From: Nocardioides sp.
GTDB taxonomy: Bacteria; Actinomycetota; Actinomycetes; Propionibacteriales; Nocardioidaceae
Length of the DNA: 64,000 bases
Direction: 5' to 3'
NCBI GenBank assembly: GCA_037045645.1
Contig: JBAOIH010000001.1
Location: forward strand, 2,208,001 to 2,272,000
Shown here piece by piece: positions 36,288 to 45,753 of the stretch. The notes under the pieces were generated by a model. It did not search any database and had not been told where the DNA came from. It saw only the letters and a program-made list of their open reading frames with translations. The translations under genes were made by a program, and so were the position numbers. Position 1 is the stretch's first letter, and every line of letters starts with the position of its first letter.

Positions 36288-37013
36288 TCAGAAGTAGGCG
36301 CGCTGGACCTCTTCGTGCGAGAGCTCGTCGACCCGGCCGTTGGCGACGACCTGGCCCTTCCTCAGCACGACGAGTTCGTCGCACAGCGTCCGCAGACGCG
36401 TTCCGCTCTGTTCGACGACGAGCACCGAGACGCCACGCTCACGCAGCGAACCGATGGCCTCATAGATCTTGGCCACCACGACGGGGGCCAGGCCCAGTGA
36501 AGGCTCGTCGAGCAGGAGCAGCCGCGGCTCGCGAACGATCGCGCGGCTCAGCGAGAGCATCTGCTGCTCGCCACCCGAGAGCAGGCCGGCCAGTTGCGAC
36601 TCGCGGCTCTCGAGAATGGGGAAGAGCTCGTGGATGAGCTCCAGGTGGGAGCGCAGCTTGGCCGCCGCGCCGCGGTTGGTGAGGGCGCCCGTGGCGAGGA
36701 GGAGGTTCTCCTTCACGGTGAGCGACTTCAGGACCATGTGGCCTTCGGGGAGGAAGGCCATCCCGTTGCGGCTGGTGCGGTCGGAGGGGTGACCGGTGGT
36801 GTCCTCGCCGTGGAACGTGATGCTCCCCGAGTGGGGCTTGAGCTGCCCGGAGATCACCTTCATCAGGGTGGACTTGCCGGCGCCGTTGAGGCCGGTGACA
36901 CCGACCGCATGGCCGGGACCGACGGTGAGGTCGACCCCCCGCAGCACGTCGACACGCTTGTTGTAGCCCGCGTGCACTCCGCGCACTTCCAGTGCGTTCG
37001 TCGTCTCGCTCAC
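36288..37013 (-). CDS. livF: Liv-type ABC transporter ATPase (LivF)
   Basis: 241 residues: Walker A GLNGAGKS, signature LSGGEQQ, Walker B LLLLDEP and H-loop equivalent. The pattern NGMAFLPEGHMVLKSLTVKENL is typical of LivF. Start overlaps the upstream LivM-LivG gene by 4 bases. It energises uptake with the binding protein and permeases in the same operon. Confidence 0.9.
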   Translation of the reverse strand: MSETTNALEVRGVHAGYNKRVDVLRGVDLTVGPGHAVGVTGLNGAGKSTLMKVISGQLKPHSGSITFHGEDTTGHPSDRTSRNGMAFLPEGHMVLKSLTVKENLLLATGALTNRGAAAKLRSHLELIHELFPILESRESQLAGLLSGGEQQMLSLSRAIVREPRLLLLDEPSLGLAPVVVAKIYEAIGSLRERGVSVLVVEQSGTRLRTLCDELVVLRKGQVVANGRVDELSHEEVQRAYF

Positions 37014-38851
37014 AGCGCTGCCTCTCCCAGATATGCCTCGATGACGTCGCGGTTGGCGAGGACCTCGTCGGGGGTGCCCTCGGCGAGTACGGCGCCCTGG
37101 TTCATCACGACCATGCGATCGGCGGCGCGAACCACGAACCCGACGTGGTGGTCGATGAGGATCACCGAACGGCCCTGCGAGCGGAGCTGCTCGATGACGT
37201 GGAGCAGGTCCTCGAGATCGTTCTCGGTGAGTCCGGCACCTGGTTCGTCGAGCAGCAGGAGGCCGGGGTCGAGGGCGAGACCGCGAGCGATCTCGGCCAG
37301 ACGGAGCACGCCGTAGGGCTGGGAGTCCGCGTCGCCGTCGGCATAGCGGCCGACGCCGACCTCGGTGAGGTTCTCCAACGCCGTGGCGTGGTGGATCTCG
37401 TCGTCGCGACGCGACTTGCGGCTGTGGAACAGCTGGCCGAGGAATCCGGCGCGGCTGTGGACCTCGCCGCCGAGCATCACGTTCTCGAGGATGCTCAGGT
37501 CGGGGACCAACGCGGGCACCTGGAAGGTCCGCGCGATGCCGGCCTGACGGATGCTGTGCTTGCGCTGACCGATCAGCGACTCACCCTTGAGGGAGATCGC
37601 TCCCGACGTGACCGGCACCTCGGCGGTGATCGCGTTGAGCAGCGACGTCTTGCCGGCGCCGTTGGGGCCGATCAGTCCGACCACCTCACCGGGACGCACG
37701 GACAGCGAGACCTCCTTAACCGCGACGACACCGCCGAAACGCACCGTCACGTCTTGGAGGTCCAGCACCGGCTCACCAGTGGCGGGCTGTCGTACGGGAC
37801 GCTCGTGGGCCGTGACCGTCCGCTGCTCGTGCGAGGCGGCGGGCGTGCCACTCTCGGCGGAGCGGTGCGCCTTCTCGCGGCGCCAGGCGAGCGCGGAGCT
37901 GATCCAGCCCGCGACTCCCTTGCGGCCGAAGGTCATCAGGAAGATCACGGCGACGCCGTAGACCAGCGGCTGGTTGTCACCCATGTGGATGCCGAGCTCG
38001 TCGAGGCCGAGGAGCACGCCGACGCCCAGGAAGGGGCCGAGGAAGCTGCCGGCACCACCGATGACGGTCGCCAGCAGGAGCTCGATCAGGCGGTGGATGC
38101 CGAACGCCTCGGGCGCGATCGTGAGCTGGAAGTGGGCATAGAGCGCACCGGCCAGGCCGGCGAGTCCGCTGGAGACCACGAAGGCCAGCAGGCGCAGGCG
38201 GGCCGCGTCCACACCGACGGTCGGCAAAACGTTGGGCGTCTCGCGCAGCGCCACGAGCTTGCGACCCAGGGCCGAGCGGTGGATGCGCAGCATCAGGTCA
38301 CCGACGAGCCAGGCCACCACGGCACACAGCCACAGATATTCGGTCGTACCGCCGACCAGCGAGGTCTCGCCGATGCTGGGCGGGGTGATCGAATAGATCC
38401 CGGCCGCACCGCCCGTCACCGAGGTCCACTTCGAGAAGACCTCGGTCACCGCCACCGCGAAGGCGAGGGTGACGATCGCGATGAAGATCGAGCGCAGTCG
38501 CGCCGTGGGTGCAGCGATCGCGCCGCCCAGCGCTGCGGAGAGCACGAAGGCGAAGACGATGGCCAGCCAGAACGACCAGCCCCAGTTGTTCTCCGCATAG
38601 ACCGAGGCATAGGCGCCGACGCCATAGAGGGCGACGCTCGCCAGGGAGAAGATGCCGGCATAGCCGAAGACCAGGTTGAAGCTGGAGGTCAGCACATAGG
38701 CGATGCAGCCGGCTGTCGCGAGGTGGCGGTAGTAGCCGTCCTCGGACACGGCGAGCACCATGACGGCGAGTGCGATGGGCAGGGCCAGGTGCGGCCAGAC
38801 CCGCCGCAGCCACCCGGCCACGGACCTCGTGTTGTCGAGCTGCGCGTTCAC
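37010..38851 (-). CDS. Fused permease-ATPase of Liv-type transporter (LivM-LivG)
   Basis: 613 residues from GTG 38851, which overlaps the LivH stop (GTGA). Residues 1 to about 320 are the LivM permease with 8-9 hydrophobic segments and the EAA-like loop around SALGRKLVALRETPN. A polar linker of about 50 residues follows. Residues about 370-613 are the LivG ATPase: Walker A GPNGAGKTS, GIARTFQVPAL, Walker B LLLLDEPGAGL and IDHHVGFV. The usual system has separate LivM and LivG chains, so this is a true fusion with no stop between the domains. Confidence 0.85.
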   Translation of the reverse strand: MNAQLDNTRSVAGWLRRVWPHLALPIALAVMVLAVSEDGYYRHLATAGCIAYVLTSSFNLVFGYAGIFSLASVALYGVGAYASVYAENNWGWSFWLAIVFAFVLSAALGGAIAAPTARLRSIFIAIVTLAFAVAVTEVFSKWTSVTGGAAGIYSITPPSIGETSLVGGTTEYLWLCAVVAWLVGDLMLRIHRSALGRKLVALRETPNVLPTVGVDAARLRLLAFVVSSGLAGLAGALYAHFQLTIAPEAFGIHRLIELLLATVIGGAGSFLGPFLGVGVLLGLDELGIHMGDNQPLVYGVAVIFLMTFGRKGVAGWISSALAWRREKAHRSAESGTPAASHEQRTVTAHERPVRQPATGEPVLDLQDVTVRFGGVVAVKEVSLSVRPGEVVGLIGPNGAGKTSLLNAITAEVPVTSGAISLKGESLIGQRKHSIRQAGIARTFQVPALVPDLSILENVMLGGEVHSRAGFLGQLFHSRKSRRDDEIHHATALENLTEVGVGRYADGDADSQPYGVLRLAEIARGLALDPGLLLLDEPGAGLTENDLEDLLHVIEQLRSQGRSVILIDHHVGFVVRAADRMVVMNQGAVLAEGTPDEVLANRDVIEAYLGEAAL

Positions 38852-39702
38852 ACTCGCTCTCCTGTCTTCTGGGACGCGAAGATGCCGGCGGGACGGACGG
38901 CGAGTCCGACCAGCAGCAGGACCAGCGCGGGGGTCAGGGGGATCTGCATCTCGACGATGCGCTCCACGGTGGCGCCGACCAGGCACACCACCGTGACGCC
39001 GAGGACGCTCGCGCGGACCGAGGCGATGCCACCGAAGACGACTCCGACCAGGGCCGTGATCATCAGCGGCATGGCAGCGGTCTCGGAGATCGCGGCGAGG
39101 CTGGCCTGCATCACGCCGCCGAGGGCGCTGCACGCGCCGCCGACGAACCACGTTACGAAGTGGAAGTTGACGGTGCGGTGCCCATAGAGCCGTACGAGTT
39201 CCTCGTCGTTGGCGCTGGCCTCCATGCCGCGGCCGAAGAGCGTGCGGTCGAAGAGCGCGACGACGATCACGACACTGAGCAGTGAGAAGGCGATGACCAG
39301 CAGGCGCTGCACGCTGACGTTGGTCCCGGCCAGGCTCACCGATCCGGACACCCAGGTGGGGCCGGAGCGGGGGCTGGTGCCGAAGACCTCGTCGCCCACC
39401 ATCTGCAGGATGAGTGCGAAACCCAGCGTGGCCAAGGTCATCGCGACGGGCGGAGTACCGCGCACCTTGCCGGGCAGCACCGAGACGGCGAAGGTGACGA
39501 CGCCGATGAGGCCGCCGATCACCAACGTGCCGATCGCGCCGAGGATGCCGCCGCCCAGCGCGACATAGACATAGCCGGAGACCACGCAGGTCGCGCCGGC
39601 GGCGAAATTGATGACACCGCCGATCCGATAGACCAGCACCAGGCCCATGGCGATGGGGGCCAGCACCGCCACTTGCGACAGTGCAGTCAGCAGGACTTGC
39701 AT
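38848..39702 (-). CDS. livH: Liv-type ABC permease (LivH)
   Basis: 284 residues of a LivH permease with about eight membrane segments, starting MQVLLTALSQVAVLAPIAMGLVLVYRIGGVINFAAG, the usual family N-terminus. First gene of the transporter operon. The ATG at 39702 is preferred over 39738, because the extension is polar and unlike the family. Confidence 0.85.
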   Translation of the reverse strand: MQVLLTALSQVAVLAPIAMGLVLVYRIGGVINFAAGATCVVSGYVYVALGGGILGAIGTLVIGGLIGVVTFAVSVLPGKVRGTPPVAMTLATLGFALILQMVGDEVFGTSPRSGPTWVSGSVSLAGTNVSVQRLLVIAFSLLSVVIVVALFDRTLFGRGMEASANDEELVRLYGHRTVNFHFVTWFVGGACSALGGVMQASLAAISETAAMPLMITALVGVVFGGIASVRASVLGVTVVCLVGATVERIVEMQIPLTPALVLLLVGLAVRPAGIFASQKTGERV

Positions 39703-39999
39703 CGGGCCTTCTCCTTGGGTCAGGTGCCTCTGGGTCACACTTCCACGTCATGGATTCGCCGGGTTATTATGCGACAGTGGGATTGCGTTGCGCTCCAGTC
39801 TGTGTCACATTTCATACGAGTGTCAAGGGTCACATCGCGGAAGGTTCAAACCGCTCGGTCACGGTCGAACTCCCACGAGAGACCAGGACACCACGGAGCA
39901 GGGACACTTCTACCCGAGAGTCTCAACGTTTACTCAAAACAGGCCATCTGCTTGAAGACAAGCAGCGCCAACGTCCACCAAATCAGGAGCTGGGAAACC
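39703..39999. promoter_or_regulatory. Divergent promoter region, liv operon / acyl-CoA ligase 2
   Basis: Nearly 300 bases without a gene. It is more AT-rich than its surroundings and contains TGTG-T-CACA at about 39805 and scattered GTCAC words. I see no copy of the AAGTGAA operator here, so these two operons may answer to another regulator. Confidence 0.4.
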
Positions 40000-41685
40000 A
40001 TGACCTCAACCGTTAGCCTCGACCCCATGACGTGGCAGCGACAGGTGTCGCCCGAAGACCAGGAGCGCTTCCGGAGCAACGGCTGGTGGCGCGATGTCAC
40101 TGCGCTCGACGAGTTCCTCGACTCGGTCGCCCGCCACCCCCACAAGGCCGCCGTCGTGGCCTACTCCAAGGACAACCCGATCCCGTTCACGGTGACCTAC
40201 GGCCAGCTCGGCGCGATGGTCGACCGCTGCGCCCTGGCCTACCTCGAGCACGGCGTCGGCAAGGGTGACGCGGTCACGATCCAGCTGCCCAACGTGTGGC
40301 AGTTCCCCGTCGCCGTCCTCGCCGCGATGCGCATCGGCGCCCTGCCCAACCCGGTGCCGCACATCTATCGCGGGCACGAGCTGCGCTTCATGCTCAACCA
40401 CGCGCAGAGCAAGCTCTATGTCATCCAGTCGGACTTCCGCGGCTTCTCGTTCATCGACATGGCGCGCAACCTGCGCGTCGAGGCCCCGGCACTCGAGCAC
40501 ATCGTGACGATCGGCGCACAGCACGACGACACCCTCGACTTCGACCAGGTCTTCCTCGGCACGCCGCGCGAGCTCGAGCCCGGTGCACGGAAGCGCCTCG
40601 ACGCGATGCGCCCCAAGGCCGATGACCCCGCCTTCCTCATGTTCACCTCGGGCACCACCGGCCAGCCGAAAGCGGCGCTGCACTCCTTCAACACCGTCTG
40701 GTCGGCCGGTCGCGGCATCACCGAGGGCGTGGAGGCCGGTCCCGACGACGTGTGCTTCATGGCCTCGACCGTCGGTCACCTCACCGGCTTCTATTGGGGC
40801 ACCGTCTTCCCGCTGTCGATCGGCCAGAAGATCGTCTACCAGGACGTCTGGGACGCCGCGGCCCTGCTCGACATGGTCGAGCGCGAGGGCGTCAGCTGGA
40901 CGGTCTCCGCGACGCCGTTCGTCCTCGACATGGTCAAGGAGCAGCAGCGACAGCCGCGCCCGCTCGCCAGCCTGCGTGCCTTCGCGTGCGGCGGAGCCCC
41001 GATCCCGCCGACCGCAGCGATCGCCGCCAAGGACGTCCTCGACATGGACCTGGTCTCTTTGTGGGGCATGACCGAGGTCGGTACGTGCACGGTCCACCAC
41101 GTGGGCGTACCGGTGGAGACGCTGGCGGCCAGCGACGGCATGCAGGTCGACTTCATGGACCTGCGCATCGTCGATGACGAGTTCAACCCGGTCGCCGACG
41201 GCGAGGAGGGGCGACTGCAGGTACGCGGTCCGAGCATCATCCTCGGCTACTACGAGCAGCCCGACAACACCGCTGCCGCCGAGACCCCCGACGGCTGGTT
41301 CGAGACCGGCGACCTCGGCATGCACGTCCCCGACGGCGGTGTCCGCATCACCGGTCGCAGCAAGGACATCATCCTGCGCGGTGGCCAGAACGTCCCCGTC
41401 GTCGAGATCGAGAACGCCCTGATCACCCACCCGCACATCGCCGAGGTGGCCGTCGTCGCCTACCCCGACGACCGCATGGGTGAGCGCGGTTGTGCCGTGA
41501 TCGTTCCCGAGGGCGAGGCCCCGACCCTGGCGGACCTCCAGGAGCACCTGTCAGCAGCCGGCCTGGCCAAGCAGTTCTGGCCCGAGATGATCAAGATCGT
41601 CGACGCCATGCCGCGTACGCCTTCAGGAAAGATCCAGAAGTTCATCCTGCGCGACCAGGTCAAGTCGGAGGTCACCGCCTCCTGA
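40000..41685 (+). CDS. Acyl-CoA ligase (ANL family) 2
   Basis: 561 residues, close in design to ligase 1. TSGTTGQPKA AMP loop, CGGAPIPP, LWGMTEVGT, ETGDLG and the catalytic PSGKIQKF Lys. AGGAG lies 11-15 bases before ATG 40000. It is divergent from the liv importer, which would deliver its substrate, and followed by a strong hairpin. Two ligases in one island suggest either two entry substrates or activation at two stages. Confidence 0.85.
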   Translation: MTSTVSLDPMTWQRQVSPEDQERFRSNGWWRDVTALDEFLDSVARHPHKAAVVAYSKDNPIPFTVTYGQLGAMVDRCALAYLEHGVGKGDAVTIQLPNVWQFPVAVLAAMRIGALPNPVPHIYRGHELRFMLNHAQSKLYVIQSDFRGFSFIDMARNLRVEAPALEHIVTIGAQHDDTLDFDQVFLGTPRELEPGARKRLDAMRPKADDPAFLMFTSGTTGQPKAALHSFNTVWSAGRGITEGVEAGPDDVCFMASTVGHLTGFYWGTVFPLSIGQKIVYQDVWDAAALLDMVEREGVSWTVSATPFVLDMVKEQQRQPRPLASLRAFACGGAPIPPTAAIAAKDVLDMDLVSLWGMTEVGTCTVHHVGVPVETLAASDGMQVDFMDLRIVDDEFNPVADGEEGRLQVRGPSIILGYYEQPDNTAAAETPDGWFETGDLGMHVPDGGVRITGRSKDIILRGGQNVPVVEIENALITHPHIAEVAVVAYPDDRMGERGCAVIVPEGEAPTLADLQEHLSAAGLAKQFWPEMIKIVDAMPRTPSGKIQKFILRDQVKSEVTAS

Positions 41686-41697
41686 CCCACGCACGCG

Positions 41698-41729
41698 CGA
41701 AGGGCCCGGCGGAGCGGCCGGGCCCTTCG
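41698..41729 (+). terminator. Hairpin after acyl-CoA ligase 2
   Basis: CGAAGGGCCCGGC and its exact 13-base complement around the loop GGAGCG, 12 bases after the stop; serves both convergent genes. Confidence 0.7.
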
Positions 41730-41744
41730 TCGTCGCGTGCTGGC

Positions 41745-42611
41745 TCAGGCGCTGCTGGCGAGCTTGTTCCAGTGGCGCAGCGACCGCACCTCGAGCGCGT
41801 TGTGCCGATCACGGAAGACGCGCGAGGCCTCATGTCCGGGCCAGTTGGTCGGCAGGAACTGCTTGGGCAGGTCGGGGTCTAGGTAGGGGAAGCGCCGCCA
41901 GCTCTGGGTCAACGCAACTCGCTCCCGCAGGCAGTCGCGATCCGTGGGCGGATTGACGCTGCCGAAGGTGTCGATGAAGTGCTGGTATTCGGCCGCGAGT
42001 TCGTCGAGGTCCCAGGCCCGCTCCACGAGCCGGCGCTCGTCGGTGAGCGGGCCGGGGGTGCCGATGAACATGTGGGCCTGATCGACCAGGTTCAGGCTGC
42101 GCACGACGTCGGCGACGTCTTCGGCGCGCTCCCAGTGCGGGGTCAACCACTCCCCCGGGACGGGCGAGCCGAGTCCGGCCCAGGTCAGTCGCGACTGCAG
42201 GTGGTGGCGCAGCTTGCGCTGCTTTTCCGGCACCGAGACCGAGAGCATCAGCCAGCGACCGTCCCAACTCGTGTCGCGGGCGTCCCACCGAAAGACGCGC
42301 TGGTCACCGGCCTGCAGGGTGCGGAAACCGCCGGGGGTGATCGTCCACCGCACGCGGCGGCCGTCGCGTTCGGCCTCGATGAGACCGGTCTCGGAGGTGC
42401 GCTGGAGGGCCTTGCGGGCCGCATTGGGCTCGACGTCGAGGTCGGCCAGCGCCTTGAGCAGCGTCGAGGACCACACCGGGTCGAGCGAGGGCCACACGAA
42501 CTCGCCGAGCAGCACCAGCAGCAGTGCGCGGGCACTGCTCTGCCGGGTCCCGGCGAGCGGCGCGCGGCTGTGGATGGCTGGCGTGGTCGTCACAGGAGGA
42601 CGATACCCCAT
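41745..42611 (-). CDS. PaaX-family transcriptional repressor
   Basis: 288 residues from ATG 42611 (GTG 42593 is an alternative). The N-terminal winged HTH (SARALLLVLLGEFV, then ALADLDVEPNAARKALQRTSETGLIEAERDGRRVRW) and the PaaX C-terminal domain (YQHFIDTF, LTQSWRRFPYLDPDLPKQFLPTNWPG) are clear. PaaX proteins repress aromatic acid catabolism and release DNA on binding acyl-CoA. A long inverted repeat overlaps its own start, indicating autoregulation and control of the divergent-side SDR gene region. Confidence 0.85.
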   Translation of the reverse strand: MGYRPPVTTTPAIHSRAPLAGTRQSSARALLLVLLGEFVWPSLDPVWSSTLLKALADLDVEPNAARKALQRTSETGLIEAERDGRRVRWTITPGGFRTLQAGDQRVFRWDARDTSWDGRWLMLSVSVPEKQRKLRHHLQSRLTWAGLGSPVPGEWLTPHWERAEDVADVVRSLNLVDQAHMFIGTPGPLTDERRLVERAWDLDELAAEYQHFIDTFGSVNPPTDRDCLRERVALTQSWRRFPYLDPDLPKQFLPTNWPGHEASRVFRDRHNALEVRSLRHWNKLASSA

Positions 42612-42660
42612 CAGTGGAAGCAGTTGTCGCGCAGCAACGAAATAAGGTCCACTGATGGGG
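42606..42660. promoter_or_regulatory. Long inverted repeat at paaX-like promoter
   Basis: CCCCATCAGTGGA (42606-42618) and its perfect complement (42648-42660) flank 29 bases that contain a second internal pair, GTTG-8-CAAC. One arm covers the repressor start codon. It is very probably the PaaX-type operator. Confidence 0.6.
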
Positions 42661-42676
42661 TGACGACCTCGTCGCG

Positions 42677-43543
42677 TCAGGACGGCAGTACGCCTGCTCC
42701 CCAGCGATCGGGATGGGGGAACTCGAGGTCGCCCTCGGTCAGCACCTGAGCCATCCCGACTGCGGTCCATCCCCCGTCGCGCTGCCACGTGGCAGCCGCC
42801 TGCGGGTGGGTCCAGACGGACAATACCGTCCCGTCGAACGACAGCACCTGACCATGGACGAAGTCGGCCTCCGGGCTCGCGAGATAGACCGCGACGGGAG
42901 CGACGGTCTCGGGCGGGGGAAACGTCACTGCGTGTCCGACGTCGCCACCGGAAAAGACTGCGGTCATTTCGGTGGCGGCGACGGGAGCCAACGCGTTGAC
43001 GCGGATGCCGAAGCGGTTGAGCTCCAGGTCCATGACCCGCGTCATGCCCACCACGCCCGCCTTGGCGGCGGAGTAGTTGGCCTGGCCGAACATGCCGAAG
43101 AGACCGGCTCCCGAGGTGACGTTGAGGATGCGGCCTCCGCCAGCGGATCGCATCTCCTGCGCCGCAGCCGAGCTGGTCGACCACGTGCCTCGTAGGTGGA
43201 CACCCACCACGTCGTCGAACTCCTCGACGCTCATCCGGGTGAACGAGCGGTCGCGGGTGAAGCCGGCGTTGTTGACCAGCATCCCGATGCCGCCGAAGGT
43301 GGAGACGCAGTGCGCGACGAGTGCGCGGGCCTCGGCGTCATCGGAGACCGACCCGACGAACCCGGTGGCGCGCCCACCGCCCTCCTCGATGAGCCCGACG
43401 GTCTCCCGGACCGCGCTCTCGGTGGTGCCGTTGACCACCACGCTCGCACCGGCCTGGGCCAGCGCAAGGGCGAAAGCTCGACCGAGCCCTCGCGACGAAC
43501 CGGTCACCACGACCGGCATTTCGTCCAGCACGTGCTGCGTCAT
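42677..43543 (-). CDS. Short-chain dehydrogenase/reductase
   Basis: 288 residues. NAD(P) site TGSSRGLG, NNAG motif, and catalytic Ser (NVTSGAG), Tyr and Lys (YSAAK). The last 60 residues extend past the classical SDR core and resemble the 3-hydroxyacyl-CoA dehydrogenase subgroup, with a hydrophobic tail containing HGQVLSFDGTVLSV. Divergent from crotonase 3 with an operator-like 17-mer between them. It probably oxidises a hydroxyacyl-CoA intermediate. Confidence 0.85.
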   Translation of the reverse strand: MTQHVLDEMPVVVTGSSRGLGRAFALALAQAGASVVVNGTTESAVRETVGLIEEGGGRATGFVGSVSDDAEARALVAHCVSTFGGIGMLVNNAGFTRDRSFTRMSVEEFDDVVGVHLRGTWSTSSAAAQEMRSAGGGRILNVTSGAGLFGMFGQANYSAAKAGVVGMTRVMDLELNRFGIRVNALAPVAATEMTAVFSGGDVGHAVTFPPPETVAPVAVYLASPEADFVHGQVLSFDGTVLSVWTHPQAAATWQRDGGWTAVGMAQVLTEGDLEFPHPDRWGAGVLPS

Positions 43544-43642
43544 GACACCTCCAGGGTGGGCACGAGGGCCGCCTAATGCAACCGCTCCTTTGGTATGATA
43601 CTACTAGAGAATATGCAGTTCACATGCGATGTATTGCAGAAC

Positions 43643-43659
43643 AAGTGAACGCCGATTAG
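43643..43659 (+). promoter_or_regulatory. Cluster operator-like 17-mer, site S2
   Basis: AAGTGAACGCCGATTAG between the divergent SDR and crotonase 3 genes. Its AAGTGAAC also forms the right half of an inverted GTTCAC/GTGAAC pair starting at about 43616. Confidence 0.45.
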
Positions 43660-43699
43660 TCTAGACGGACATCTCCCTCCGATCAACCCGGGAGCACAC

Positions 43700-44504
43700 A
43701 TGGCCACGTACGAATATCTGCTCACCCACGTCGAGGACGGCGTCGGCGTCATCCAGCTCAACCACCCGGAGAAGCGCAACGCCCTCGGCTGGGAAGCTTC
43801 ACGAGGAGCTCATCGCAGCGTTGGAGGCGTGGCGATATGACGACGAGGTCGCCGCGGTGCTGCTCATCGGCACGGAGGAGATCTTCTGCGGCGGCTGGCG
43901 CCTCGACGTCCTCAGCGGCATCACCGGCGACGACCAGAAGCGGTTCACCGAGCTGGCCACCCGCCTGATGACCGACCTCACGGACTACCGCAAGCCCACG
44001 ATCGCCGGCGTCGCCGGTGTCGCCCCGGGCTATGGCATGGACCTGGCCAACATGTGCGACATCACGGTCGCGGCCGAGAACGCCTTCTTCGGCTCCACCC
44101 AGGTGAAATACGCCATGAACGGCTTCTACGGCGGGCTCATGCGCAAGGTGGGGCCGATGCGTGCTCGGCGCCTCTTCTTCACCGGTGACCCGATCGACGT
44201 CCACGAGGCCTACCGCATCGGCATGGTCGACGAGGTGGTCCCCGTCGGCCACCTGCGTGAGCGCGCCCTCGCCGTCGCCAAGGAGGTCGCCGAGGCCGGC
44301 ACCGAGCTGACCACGGTCCTCAAGGAGGTCGCCCTGCGCGCCACCACGATGGACCACGTGGCGGGCATCGCCTACGAGCTCCGCGTCACCCACGACCTCA
44401 CCCAGCGCCCGCTCTTCCACGAGCGCACTCCCGACGGCCTGAAGAAGCTCAAGTCCGGCTCGAGCCGCGCGACCGAGCGGGTTCGCACGAGCGACCCGTC
44501 CTGA
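43700..44504 (+). pseudogene. Enoyl-CoA hydratase/isomerase family protein (crotonase 3, one frameshift)
   Basis: Restored length is 267 residues. From ATG 43700 it reads MATYEYLLTHVEDGVGVIQLNHPEKRNALGWE, then an extra A at 43794-43795 (GAGCTT read as GAAGCTT) breaks the frame. The next frame continues HEELIAALEAWRYDDEVAAVLL and carries the oxyanion loops IFCGGWRLDV and GVAGVAPGYGMDLANMCDITV. Related to crotonase 2. The break is at GAGCT, so it may not exist in the organism. Confidence 0.8.
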
Positions 44505-44534
44505 TCACCTAGGGTCTGGGCAGCCGACCCAGAC

Positions 44535-45723
44535 ATGAGGAGAACCTCGTTGACCCGCCGATCCACCGCCACTGCACGGCGCCCCAGCGACCGTGGCGCA
44601 CAGATCGTCACGGCCGCCGCGACGCTGTTCCGCAAGCGGGGATTCGTCAACGTCTCCATGAAGGACGTGGCCGCCGAGGTCGGGGTCACGGCCCCGGCGA
44701 TCTATCGCCACTTCCCCGGCAAGGATGCGCTCCTGTCCGCCGCCATCGACTCCGGCCTGACCCAGGTCGAGTCGGTGGTGGCGGCGAGCACCACCCTCCG
44801 CGCACTCCTCGACGGGCTGGCCGAGGTCGCCGTCGAGCGCAGCGACCTGTGGATGCTCATCACCCGCGAGTCCGAGAACCTCCCCGAGGACCAGCGCCAC
44901 CAGGTCCAACAGCGCTTCGCCGCGCTGAGGGACGCACTGGCCGGCCACCTCACCACGGCCCGTCCCCCGCTGTCCGAACCGGACCTCGACCTGCTCACCC
45001 GCGCCGTTCTGGCCGCCCTCGCAGCACCGGCCCAGTTCGGTCAGCGCCTCACGGGCAGGCGCTTGGCAACCGCCCTCGCAGCGATCAGCGCGACGATCTG
45101 CGAGATCGACGTACCGCATGCGACGGGGAGCGCGACCACGGCTGCTCACCGCAACCAGTTCGACGCCTCGCTCTCACGCCAGGAGGAGGTGCTCGCAGTC
45201 GCAGCGCGACTGTTCGCCGAGCGCGGCTACCAGAACGTCTCGCTGGCCGACATCGGCGCCGAGGCCGACATGGCGGGCCCGAGCCTCTATCACCACTTCG
45301 CCAGCAAGTCCGAGATCCTCCTCGGCGTCCTGCGGCGCTCGATCGACTGGATCGAGCTCGACCGCACGCGGTCGATCCGCGACAACGACGAACCCGACAT
45401 TGCGTTGCATCGACTCGTGGAGAAGCTACGTCGACATGGCCATGGCCACGCCCGACCTGTTCCGGGTGTTCACCAAGGAGGCCATCAACCTGCGCGGGGC
45501 TGACCAGGAGTTCGCCCGCCGCGCACCACGCCAACTCGTGACCCACTGGACAGCGATGCTGCGCCGAGCCGAGCCCGCCCTCTCCGAGGGCGAGGCACAG
45601 ACCCGCGTGACCGCCTGCCTGTCGGTGATCAACGAACTTGCCCCGGCACGCCGGCACGCCCAGCAGCACGACCACCCCGAGCGACTGGCCAGCATCGCGA
45701 TGGCGGTGCTGCTCGGCCGCTGA
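44535..45723 (+). pseudogene. TetR-family regulator with two HTH domains (one frameshift)
   Basis: Restored length is 395 residues. Two complete TetR N-terminal domains occur in tandem: residues about 20-70 (IVTAAATLFRKRGFVNVSMKDVAAEVGVTAPAIYRHF) and about 218-268 (VLAVAARLFAERGYQNVSLADIGAEADMAGPSLYHHF), each followed by a helical region. It is effectively two TetR proteins fused. The frame breaks at 45424-45427 (GAGAGCTAC read as GAGAAGCTAC) and continues as SYVDMAMATPDLFRVF. It is the best local candidate to bind the AAGTGAA 17-mers. The lesion again sits on GAGCT. Confidence 0.8.
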
Positions 45724-45753
45724 GCGCGGCAGCCGCCGCTTCGGGACCGGGGC

